Shown here piece by piece: positions 1 through 5,015 of a DNA stretch of 7,037 bases. The notes below the pieces were generated by a model, which was not told the origin of the DNA, did not search any database, and saw only the letters and a program-made list of their open reading frames with translations. Every line of letters begins with the position of its first letter. The stretch's first letter is position 1. Origin of the DNA: Acidobacteriaceae bacterium (lineage in GTDB: Bacteria > Acidobacteriota > Terriglobia > Terriglobales > Acidobacteriaceae); contig PLST01000602.1 in NCBI GenBank assembly GCA_003164255.1, positions 1,157 through 8,193 on the forward strand, read 5' to 3'. The position numbers and the translations under genes are program-made.

Positions 1-435
1 CCAACCAGCACCGGTCTGGAGGGGCACCTGGCTGTGATTCACAAGTTGATCTCGCAGCTTAAGCCAAGAGTGGTGGTCATTGACCCCATCACGAACCTGG
101 TTTCGGCTTCCGGCAGTTATGACGTTAAATCGATGCTGGTGCGCCTGGTTGATTTCCTTAAGGTGCAACAGATTACTTCGATGTTCACGAACTTGACCTT
201 CGCGGGAGACCCTCAGGAAAGAACCGCGGCCGCGGTTTCCTCTTTAATGGATACCTGGATTGTGTTGCGAGACAGCAAACCCAATGGACGGCCGAGACGC
301 GAGCTCTACGTGCTTAAATCAAGGGGAATGGAACACTCGCGCGAGGTACGGGAGCTTATCGTGAGTAAGAGGGGGCTCGACCTGGGCGCGGTTCTGAGCG
401 ATCATACGGTAGCCACACACGTTGCGGGCCAATGA
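1..435 (+). CDS. kaiC: KaiC-like ATPase, C-terminal part (5' end outside window)
   Basis: The frame is open from base 1 with no start, so this is the last 144 residues of a longer protein. KaiC is a RecA-like ATPase and autokinase, and the fragment matches the end of its second (CII) domain. The first residues PTSTGLEGHLAVIHK are typical of that domain. The Walker B strand VVVIDP has Asp28 (fragment numbering), FTNL follows near residue 62, and KSRGMEHSREVREL resembles the KaiC KxRG-x-H-x5-RE segment. From recalled alignment to Synechococcus KaiC, the Ser431-Thr432 phosphosites correspond to Ser80-Ser81 here, before LMDTW. Only 16 residues follow the SKRGLDL element, so the long KaiA-binding tail of cyanobacterial KaiC is missing. 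The stop overlaps the kaiB start (ATGA). KaiC family membership is firm. Whether it oscillates or serves stress signalling cannot be read from sequence. Confidence 0.93.
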   Translation, partial: PTSTGLEGHLAVIHKLISQLKPRVVVIDPITNLVSASGSYDVKSMLVRLVDFLKVQQITSMFTNLTFAGDPQERTAAAVSSLMDTWIVLRDSKPNGRPRRELYVLKSRGMEHSREVRELIVSKRGLDLGAVLSDHTVATHVAGQ

Positions 436-821
436 GCAGAAGCAGCGGGCAGGGTGCAAATTTGGCCCATTTGGGCCGGAATCCGAGCAGCGGCATGAAG
501 AAAACTTCAGCGAAAAAGCCACCGGCCAAAACCAGCCAGAACGACTTTTTCATTTTGCGGCTGTACATAGCGGGGCAAACGCCAAATTCGATTACTGCGA
601 TCGCCAACCTCAAGAGGATTTGCGAGGACAAGTTACAGGGCAAGTACCGTATTGAAGTCATCGACCTGCTGGTAAAGCCGCAACTGGCCAAGGGCGATCA
701 GATCATCGCAATTCCAACCCTGGTAAGAAGGCTTCCGCCTCCGGTCAAGAAGATCATTGGGAACCTCTCAAAGACCGAAAGCGTCATTGTGGGGTTGGAT
801 CTCCAGCCCGCGCTTCGATAA
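432..821 (+). CDS. kaiB: KaiB-like protein
   Basis: The protein has 129 residues, against roughly 100 in cyanobacterial KaiB, the thioredoxin-like partner that binds KaiC. The KaiB fold begins near residue 38: LRLYIAGQTPNS (42-53) is the diagnostic first strand and loop, VIDLLVKPQLA (77-87) the second strand, IPTLVRRLPPPVKKIIGNLS (94-113) the cis-proline loop region, and VGLDL (120-124) the C-terminal strand. The Gly121/Asp123 pair, where mutations affect KaiB fold switching in cyanobacteria, is retained. The conserved Lys of the EEDK-I-LATPTL segment appears as Gln90. The ATG at 432 overlaps the KaiC stop as ATGA, favouring translational coupling. Residues 1-36 are a basic, Ser/Pro-rich extension. 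An internal ATG at 495 (residue 22) would give a 108-residue protein, but neither start has a strong ribosome binding site. Family assignment is confident; the exact start is not. Confidence 0.93.
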   Translation: MSRSSGQGANLAHLGRNPSSGMKKTSAKKPPAKTSQNDFFILRLYIAGQTPNSITAIANLKRICEDKLQGKYRIEVIDLLVKPQLAKGDQIIAIPTLVRRLPPPVKKIIGNLSKTESVIVGLDLQPALR

Positions 822-836
822 AGGCTCAAACGTCAG

Positions 837-2156
837 ATGTCAAATCAGCGGGCACATTCCGATGGCCCTCCTCCCCAGAGCGGGTTGCCCCGCAAGGCCG
901 GTGCTGCGCAAGGAGCCCGCAGGAGTCCCGGTTCCTCTCCACGCAAACGGTCTTCAGCCACATCTCTAAAGCCGCAATCAGAGCTCCGTGCCCGCCTGAA
1001 AACTGCGGAGGAAACGCTTCGCGCCATACAGTCCGGAGAAGTAGATGCTGTGATGGTTTCCGGCCGTCGCGGAGAGCAGGTGGTTACGCTGAAGGGCAGC
1101 GAACCCAACTATCGCATGCTGGTAGAGGCCATGAGCGAAGGCGCGGCAACTCTATCACGCGATGGCGCCGTACTCTATTGCAATGGCAGGACTGCGAAAC
1201 TGATCGGCAGCACGACAGGGAGAGCTATTGGCATTCGGTTCGAGTCGCTGGTTGCGGAAACGGAGCGAGACAGATTCGAAAATCTGCTTATGGATGCCCG
1301 GAAGGCGGTTGCAAAGGGCGAGTTTAGTCTGCGTCGCAAGGATGGAAGCCTGGTTCCCGTCTATCTTTCGCTTAACCGGCTTCGTGGATTCAAGGGCCAG
1401 GCCCTGGGTATGGTGATCACCGACCTGAGCCAGCAAAAAAGCAAACAGGCCGAGGAGGTCAAACAGGCTGAAGCGAATCATCGGCTCCTGCTGGAACGCA
1501 CGCTTTCAGTCCAGGAGGAAGAACGGCGCCGGATTGCACGCGAATTGCACGACGAAGCCGGCCAGCTGTTAACAGCTCTTTTGGTCGGCCTGCGAACCCT
1601 GGAAGACTCGAGGCAACTGGCAGATGTGAAGGTGCAGGGACAGCGGTTGAGGGAGATTGCCGGCCGGGCCATCGACGAGGTGGGCAGGCTTGCCCGAGGC
1701 CTCCACCCAACCGTGCTCGACGACCATGGCCTGGGTGTTGCACTTGGCCGATACGTTGCCGAGTACGCAAAAAGCCACAAAATAGCCGTCGAACTCTCGC
1801 TCAACGAACTTGACTTGAGCAACTTACCGTCAGGGGTTCAAATCACGATCTATCGCATCCTTCAGGAAGCGCTAACCAACGTTGCCAAACACTCGGGGGC
1901 CCGGACGGTCAGCATTCGGTTCGCCCGCATGCCCGGGGCTATCGAGGTCACAGTAGCCGATGACGGGTGCGGTTTTGACACCAAGGCCGTGGCAGTCTCC
2001 TCACACCGCCTGGGGATTCAGAGCATGAGAGAGAGAGCCGCAATGTTGGGTGGAACGGTCCGTTTCATTTCTCAGCGCAAGGGAACAAAGCTCCTGGTGC
2101 ACGTTCCGCTTGCCGGCCAGGCCGCTCAGCCGGTAGTGAAGCAAAGGAGCGCCTGA
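837..2156 (+). CDS. PAS-domain sensor histidine kinase, HisKA_3 (NarX/DegS-like) type
   Basis: A 439-residue kinase expected to autophosphorylate on histidine and pass the phosphate to the adjacent regulator. Residues 1-45 are low-complexity, basic and Pro/Ser-rich. Residues 46-67 form a likely helix ending in IQSGEVDAV. A PAS domain spans about 90-200 (VEAMSEGAATLSRDGAVLYCN, then RRKDGSLVPVYLSL), with a charged helix linker at 200-228. The HisKA_3 dimerisation segment contains RRIARELHDEAGQ with the phospho-acceptor His238. The HATPase domain shows the N box QEALTNVAKHS (Asn348), G1 box DDGCGF (375-380) and LGIQSMRERAAMLGG (392-406). No transmembrane segment is visible, so it is probably cytosolic and senses through PAS or protein contacts. 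It starts 15 bases after kaiB and ends one base before the regulator gene. SasA-type KaiB-like sensor sequence is absent. The ATG at 837 has only a weak AAAGG upstream. Confidence 0.93.
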   Translation: MSNQRAHSDGPPPQSGLPRKAGAAQGARRSPGSSPRKRSSATSLKPQSELRARLKTAEETLRAIQSGEVDAVMVSGRRGEQVVTLKGSEPNYRMLVEAMSEGAATLSRDGAVLYCNGRTAKLIGSTTGRAIGIRFESLVAETERDRFENLLMDARKAVAKGEFSLRRKDGSLVPVYLSLNRLRGFKGQALGMVITDLSQQKSKQAEEVKQAEANHRLLLERTLSVQEEERRRIARELHDEAGQLLTALLVGLRTLEDSRQLADVKVQGQRLREIAGRAIDEVGRLARGLHPTVLDDHGLGVALGRYVAEYAKSHKIAVELSLNELDLSNLPSGVQITIYRILQEALTNVAKHSGARTVSIRFARMPGAIEVTVADDGCGFDTKAVAVSSHRLGIQSMRERAAMLGGTVRFISQRKGTKLLVHVPLAGQAAQPVVKQRSA

Positions 2157-2157
2157 G

Positions 2158-2862
2158 ATGCCGGCACGCAACCACAAGATCAGGGTCGTGATCGCGGACG
2201 ATCACGCAATTCTTCGCGCAGGCCTCAAGATGCTGGTCAATGCACAGGCCGATATGGAAGTTGTCGCGGAAGCTTGCGATGGAGAAAAGGCGATTGAAGC
2301 AGCGTGCGAAACCAGGCCGGACGTGGCCTTGATTGACCTCACCATGCCGCGTTTAGGGGGTATGAAGGCGCTTGAAGGGATGGTGCGCGGTTGCCCCAGG
2401 ACCAGGGTGCTCGTCCTCACCATGCACGATGATCCCGCGTACTTGAGGGCGGCGCTGGCCGCCGGGGCCGCAGGCTACCTGTTGAAGAGGGCGGTGGATG
2501 CTGAACTGATTGCCGCTATACGCGCGGTGCACGGCGGAGGAGTCTTCGTGGATCCGCGCCTGGCCGGCATCCTTGTCGAGGACGTGCTGGCCAAGAGCAA
2601 GAAAAGAGTTGCCTCCACGCGGCCGGTAAGCATCCTCAGCAAACGCGAGTTGCAGGTGCTAACGCTCGTCGCGCGGGGCTACACCAGTGCGGAAATAGCT
2701 AAGCAGATCTTTGTTGGCGTCAAGACGATCGAGACATACCGTTCACGTCTGACGGAGAAGCTGGGGCTTCGGACGCGTCGTGATGTGATTCGTTTTGCCG
2801 TGCAGATGGGCTTATTGACCCCCGAAGCGCTCGAGAACGAACCAGGCGGCCTAGCTCAATAG
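2158..2862 (+). CDS. NarL/FixJ-family response regulator (receiver + LuxR-type HTH)
   Basis: A 234-residue DNA-binding response regulator, the probable partner of the kinase one base upstream. The receiver domain occupies about residues 8-125, with acidic pair Asp14-Asp15, phospho-acceptor Asp60 (VALIDLTMP), switch Thr88 (VLVLTMHDD) and conserved Lys110 (GYLLKR). A linker at 140-157 leads to a LuxR-type helix-turn-helix (about 158-216): LSKRELQVLTLVARGYTSAE, then IAKQIFVGVKTIETYRSRL, the family signature including the recognition helix. A clear AAAGGAG ribosome binding site lies at 2143-2149, inside the end of the kinase gene, 8 bases before the ATG, which fixes the start. All catalytic residues are present, so it should be phosphorylatable. 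Target genes are unknown. The inverted repeats just downstream (2916-3025) are candidate targets by position only. Confidence 0.95.
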   Translation: MPARNHKIRVVIADDHAILRAGLKMLVNAQADMEVVAEACDGEKAIEAACETRPDVALIDLTMPRLGGMKALEGMVRGCPRTRVLVLTMHDDPAYLRAALAAGAAGYLLKRAVDAELIAAIRAVHGGGVFVDPRLAGILVEDVLAKSKKRVASTRPVSILSKRELQVLTLVARGYTSAEIAKQIFVGVKTIETYRSRLTEKLGLRTRRDVIRFAVQMGLLTPEALENEPGGLAQ

Positions 2863-2915
2863 GAATTCTGTTTTTGCCTCGTGCTTCCGTGCCAATATCG
2901 GACGCGCAAGCCCTT

Positions 2916-2939
2916 TTTGTCCGGGATTACCCTGACAAA
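2916..2939. promoter_or_regulatory. Candidate operator: 24-bp imperfect dyad
   Basis: The arms TTTGTCcGGG (2916-2925) and CCCtGACAAA (2930-2939) are complementary at 9 of 10 positions around an ATTA centre. The T-run lies before the stem on the + strand, and on the minus strand the stem is followed by A, so an intrinsic terminator is unlikely either way. Size and symmetry fit a dimeric regulator such as a Crp-type protein or a LuxR-type response regulator, both encoded next to it. The site is 54 bases after the response-regulator stop and 213 bases before the Crp-type start. The binding protein is inferred only from position. Confidence 0.4.
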
Positions 2940-2985
2940 GCCCCTCATTATTAGCAGCATCCCCGATAGCCTGACTCTTCCATGT

Positions 2986-3006
2986 GCCTGCACAATACAA
3001 GCAGGC
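2986..3006. repeat. Short inverted repeat
   Basis: GCCTGC (2986-2991) and GCAGGC (3001-3006) are exact reverse complements separated by 9 bases. The left arm overlaps a second small dyad, TGTGC-CT-GCACA at 2983-2994. The role is unknown. It could be leader RNA structure or part of a binding site. Confidence 0.3.
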
Positions 3007-3007
3007 T

Positions 3008-3025
3008 GCAAAAGTGTACCTTTGC
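3008..3025. promoter_or_regulatory. Candidate operator: 18-bp imperfect dyad
   Basis: GCAAAaGT and ACcTTTGC are complementary at 7 of 8 positions around a GT centre. It lies 127 bases before the Crp-type start, directly after the 2986-3006 repeat. Operator-like by size and symmetry; the protein that would bind is unknown. Confidence 0.3.
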
Positions 3026-3134
3026 CCTGCGCTGCTGGAGTCAGGTCGCGGGGGATGCTCTGGTCACATGCTCTTAAGCCTTCCCCATTTGGCCTTCGAT
3101 AGAGCTTCGGCAATCCGGAATCCGCACCCGAACC

Positions 3135-3148
3135 GCCTCCAAGGAGGC
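3135..3148 (+). promoter_or_regulatory. Strong ribosome binding site within a short inverted repeat
   Basis: GCCTCC-AA-GGAGGC: the AGGAGG core (3142-3147) lies 5 bases before the ATG at 3153 and fixes the start of the Crp-type gene. The preceding GCCTCC is its exact complement. In RNA, five pairs around a CAAG loop could hide the site, possibly making translation conditional. The ribosome binding site is certain; the control role is inference. Confidence 0.65.
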
Positions 3149-3152
3149 CCCA

Positions 3153-3863
3153 ATGGCAACAACGAATCAGAGCAACGTGACGTTCGACCCGATCTCCTAT
3201 CTTGCACGCGCTGGTGTTGGTCGAAGAATCACCGACCTGGAGCCGGGTGAGACCTTTTTCACGCAGGGAGATCCGGCCGACTCTGTTTTCTATCTTCAAA
3301 GCGGCCGGGCAAAGCTTACGGTGGTTTCGCACCAGGGCAAAGAGGCCACCATCACGCTTCTCTCCGGTGGCGACTTTGTTGGTGAGGAGTCCCTTGCGGC
3401 GGTGCCCGGACTGCGCCTGGCCACAGCCACCGCGCTCAACACGTGCATGGCGCTCAGGATTGCAAGGGAAGAGATGATCCAGGTGATGCATCAGGAGCAT
3501 ACCTTCTCTGACCTGTTCATGAAATTCCTGCTGGCCCGCAGCATGCGCACCCAGGCTGATCTTGTCGATCAGCTCTTCAACTCCAGCGAAAAGCGGCTGG
3601 CGCGGATTCTCCTTCTGATGGCGGAATTTGGCAAGCCTGGGGAACGGGAACCCTTTATTCCGCCCATTACGCAGGAAACCCTGGCAGAGATGATTGGCAC
3701 CACGCGATCTCGCGTCAGTTTCTTCATGAATCGCTTCCGCAAACTTGGCTTTATCAGCTACAACGGCCGCATCCAGGTTCACAAGTCCCTGCTCAATGTG
3801 GTCCTGCTCGATCAACTGCCCGAGCACAATGCGGAGAATCCGCCTGTTCTTGCCATCGAATAA
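3153..3863 (+). CDS. Crp/Fnr-family transcriptional regulator
   Basis: A 236-residue regulator of the usual family length. An N-terminal cyclic-nucleotide-binding-type beta barrel spans about 12-120: PGETFFTQGDPADSVFYLQS (31-50), then GDFVGEESL (73-81), the place of the phosphate-binding cassette in Crp. A long dimerisation helix follows (about 115-145, FLLARSMRTQADLVDQLF). The C-terminal winged helix-turn-helix is ITQETLAEMIGTTRSRVSFF (172-191), then MNRFRKLGFISYNG. The only cysteine is Cys98, so it cannot carry an FNR-type iron-sulfur cluster. A classical cAMP cassette (GELGL with RSA) is not obvious either, so the ligand is unknown. The start is set by AGGAGG 5 bases upstream. Spacing to neighbours (290 and 121 bases) suggests its own transcript, perhaps shared with the receiver gene downstream. 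Autoregulation through the upstream dyads is possible but unproven. Confidence 0.93.
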   Translation: MATTNQSNVTFDPISYLARAGVGRRITDLEPGETFFTQGDPADSVFYLQSGRAKLTVVSHQGKEATITLLSGGDFVGEESLAAVPGLRLATATALNTCMALRIAREEMIQVMHQEHTFSDLFMKFLLARSMRTQADLVDQLFNSSEKRLARILLLMAEFGKPGEREPFIPPITQETLAEMIGTTRSRVSFFMNRFRKLGFISYNGRIQVHKSLLNVVLLDQLPEHNAENPPVLAIE

Positions 3864-3944
3864 CGTTCTCCCGGTCGTTCGATCGGTCGGCTTCGAGCAT
3901 GAGCAGAATTGGACAGCAAGTCGATCGGAATCAGCGAACACTTA

Positions 3945-3983
3945 GCCCACAGGTCTCTGATTCAATCACTTTAAGAGGTGGGC
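3945..3983 (+). promoter_or_regulatory. Leader hairpin covering the ribosome binding site of the receiver gene
   Basis: GCCCAC (3945-3950) is the exact complement of GTGGGC (3978-3983), and inside it CTCT (3955-3958) pairs with AGAG (3974-3977), with a 4-base bulge and a 15-base loop. The right strand contains the ribosome binding sequence AGAGGTG (3974-3980), and the ATG begins at 3985, so folding would occlude it. The loop region also holds a DNA palindrome, TGATT-C-AATCA (3958-3968), which could instead be a protein site. The pairing is read directly; the regulatory role is inference. Confidence 0.4.
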
Positions 3984-3984
3984 A

Positions 3985-4530
3985 ATGCCAGATACGCGGG
4001 GGAGTCTTCTCATTGTTGACGACGACGAATCGATTCGCGTCTCGTTGTCACTCATCTTTTCAGCCCTTGGATATCGTGTGCGATCGGGCGAGGACGGTTT
4101 CTCGGCTCTTGCAGAGATTCAGAATGAAATCCCCGACGTCCTTCTCGCCGACGTCAATATGGCACGCATGCCTGGCATGGAATTCCTTGCCGCCGTTCGC
4201 CGCTCGTTTCCATCAGTCCGCGTAATCGCCATGACCGGCGTGTTTTCAGGCAATCGCGCTCGGCCGGATATTGCTGCCGATGCCTTTTATCAGAAGGGTG
4301 CGGGTCCGTCTCGCCTGATCGAATACGTTGACGTCATGACGCAACCGCTGCGTGCGGTCAGCCGTCTGAGCATGGAGAGATCGTTTGCGCAACAGGTATT
4401 CGAGCCCATCCCTGCACATCCCGGCGCCACGGGACTCGCGCATCCTGGCAATCGCGCCTTGGCGCTTATCCTTCCAAGAAATGAACATGTGTGTGTCACG
4501 TTTCCAACCGCACGAGCAATTTCGGCTTAG
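3985..4530 (+). CDS. Single-receiver response regulator with an unrecognised C-terminal tail
   Basis: A 181-residue protein. Residues 1-118 form a CheY-like receiver: LLIVDDDES with acidic residues Asp12-Asp14, phospho-acceptor Asp56 (VLLADVNMARMPG), switch Thr84 (VIAMTG) and Lys104 (FYQKG). All phosphorylation residues are present. Residues 119-181 contain no DNA-binding or enzymatic output domain that I recognise. They are Pro/Ala-rich with a hydrophobic stretch near ALALILPRNEHVCVTF. It may act by protein contact, like other single-domain regulators. The ATG is preceded by AGAGGTG at 3974-3980 (4 bases away), which may fold into a leader hairpin. The stop codon TAG (4528-4530) overlaps the ribosome binding site of the next small gene, implying translational coupling. 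No kinase is adjacent; the nearest is the HisKA_3 kinase at 837-2156. The receiver call is firm and the tail is unknown. Confidence 0.9.
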   Translation: MPDTRGSLLIVDDDESIRVSLSLIFSALGYRVRSGEDGFSALAEIQNEIPDVLLADVNMARMPGMEFLAAVRRSFPSVRVIAMTGVFSGNRARPDIAADAFYQKGAGPSRLIEYVDVMTQPLRAVSRLSMERSFAQQVFEPIPAHPGATGLAHPGNRALALILPRNEHVCVTFPTARAISA

Positions 4531-4534
4531 GAGG
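4529..4534 (+). promoter_or_regulatory. Ribosome binding site of the small zinc-ribbon gene
   Basis: AGGAGG lies 10 bases before the ATG at 4545 and shares its first two bases with the TAG stop of the receiver gene. This decides the start in favour of 4545 over the in-frame upstream ATG at 4491, and suggests the two genes are translated together. Confidence 0.75.
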
Positions 4535-4544
4535 TCTGCTCTTC

Positions 4545-4718
4545 ATGAATTGTCCTTTCTGCGGCAAATCGCGCATCAGGACTTCGCGGCTTCGCATGTC
4601 AGACTTCCCTGAACCGCTCATTGGCCGTTTGCCCGTGCGATGCAGAGATTGTGTAGGCCGGTTTCTTGTCTGGTTGCCGCAGTTGCTCGTTTACAGCTGG
4701 ATGCAACAACCAAGATGA
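4545..4718 (+). CDS. Small zinc-ribbon-like protein (57 residues)
   Basis: The protein begins MNCPFCGKSRIRTSRLR and has two CxxC knuckles, Cys3/Cys6 and Cys33/Cys36 (VRCRDCVGRF), spaced as in a four-cysteine zinc ribbon. Basic residues lie between them and a hydrophobic tail follows (LVWLPQLLVY, 41-50). From memory, short proteins of this layout (CPxCG, a basic stretch, then RCRDC-x2-RF) are frequent in Acidobacteriota and have no assigned function; this is recall, not a search. The start at 4545 is supported by AGGAGG at 4529-4534, which overlaps the stop of the receiver gene. Translation from the in-frame ATG at 4491 would add 18 residues with no ribosome binding site. Possible roles include nucleic-acid or protein binding, or a small membrane-associated adaptor, but nothing in the sequence decides. 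Being real is likely; function is unknown. Confidence 0.75.
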   Translation: MNCPFCGKSRIRTSRLRMSDFPEPLIGRLPVRCRDCVGRFLVWLPQLLVYSWMQQPR

Positions 4719-4795
4719 GATAAATGCTGAATTACAAGAGATCCAGAACTCGTAATGCCGATTAAACAGATTCAGTACGAATGAACACTCAGACT

Positions 4796-4810
4796 TGGCG
4801 CGATGCGCCA
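4796..4810. repeat. Exact 6-bp inverted repeat, 3-base loop
   Basis: TGGCGC (4796-4801), GAT, GCGCCA (4805-4810). It lies 77 bases after the zinc-ribbon stop. The T-rich stretch begins about 11 bases after the stem and is interrupted, so it is a poor intrinsic terminator. It may be an RNA stem that slows transcript decay, or a protein site. Confidence 0.3.
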
Positions 4811-5003
4811 CCGCCGATATCTGTTTTGTTCTGCTCGAGCTCCGGACTAAAGTCACGTTACCAGTCAAAGTAGCTCTGCGTTGCCGCGAGCAAATGTGAC
4901 CATCCCCGGAGACTCTCGCTCTGACATCATCTTTGAGGGTGCGGCCAAGTCTCAGTAGTCGTCTCTGTGCTCCGATTTACATCTTGAAGAGGCGATTCTG
5001 ATC

Positions 5004-5008
5004 GGAGG
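5004..5008 (+). promoter_or_regulatory. Ribosome binding site supporting a TTG start
   Basis: GGAGG sits 7 bases before TTG at 5016, ideal spacing. The alternative ATG at 5118 has only a weak purine-rich stretch upstream. This is the main reason for choosing the TTG start. Confidence 0.6.
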
Positions 5009-5015
5009 AGAGCTC

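Larger units (their letters stand above)
2863..3152. promoter_or_regulatory. Non-coding region upstream of the Crp-type gene, rich in inverted repeats
   Basis: About 290 bases without a supported gene. The short open frames here have no family resemblance or ribosome binding site. The stretch holds three inverted repeats (2916-2939, 2986-3006, 3008-3025) listed separately, and the ribosome binding site of the Crp-type gene at its end. It probably carries the promoter for that gene, but I could not place a convincing -35/-10 pair. No hairpin followed by a T-run was found after the response-regulator gene: the T5 run at 2914-2918 precedes, rather than follows, the nearest stem. Confidence 0.5.
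4719..5015. other. Intergenic region upstream of the exported protein/Mla genes
   Basis: About 300 bases with no supported gene; several stop codons interrupt every + frame. It contains one exact short inverted repeat (4796-4810) and ends with the strong ribosome binding site at 5004-5008. It presumably carries the promoter of the downstream operon, but no convincing -35/-10 pair was found. The best match was a weak TTGTTC...TAAAGT pair near 4827-4854. Confidence 0.5.

Noticed and set aside
2899..2923. CGGAC...GTCCG with a T5 run, considered as a terminator for the Kai operon
   Set aside because: The T-run lies inside the 15-base loop, not after the stem, and the right arm is better explained by the 2916-2939 dyad.
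2881..3102. 73-codon + strand frame in the non-coding region
   Set aside because: No ribosome binding site and no recognisable motifs. It overlaps the inverted repeats and looks like chance.
3866..3940. Repeated CGGTCG and TCGATCGG words after the Crp-type gene
   Set aside because: Short, few copies and irregular spacing. Not enough to call a repeat array or a binding-site cluster.
2856..3941. 361-codon open frame on the minus strand across the Crp-type gene and its upstream region
   Set aside because: It is antisense to a clear Crp/Fnr-family gene, has no family resemblance, and is rich in Arg, Gly and His as expected from reading the complement of GC-rich codons.
4385..4612. 75-codon + strand frame overlapping the receiver tail and the zinc-ribbon gene
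   Set aside because: Out of frame with both, no ribosome binding site and no motif. I also tested it as a frameshifted continuation of the receiver and saw no domain.
4827..4854. TTGTTC...TAAAGT as a promoter for the exported protein/Mla genes
   Set aside because: Only about half of the consensus positions match, which is not distinguishable from chance.
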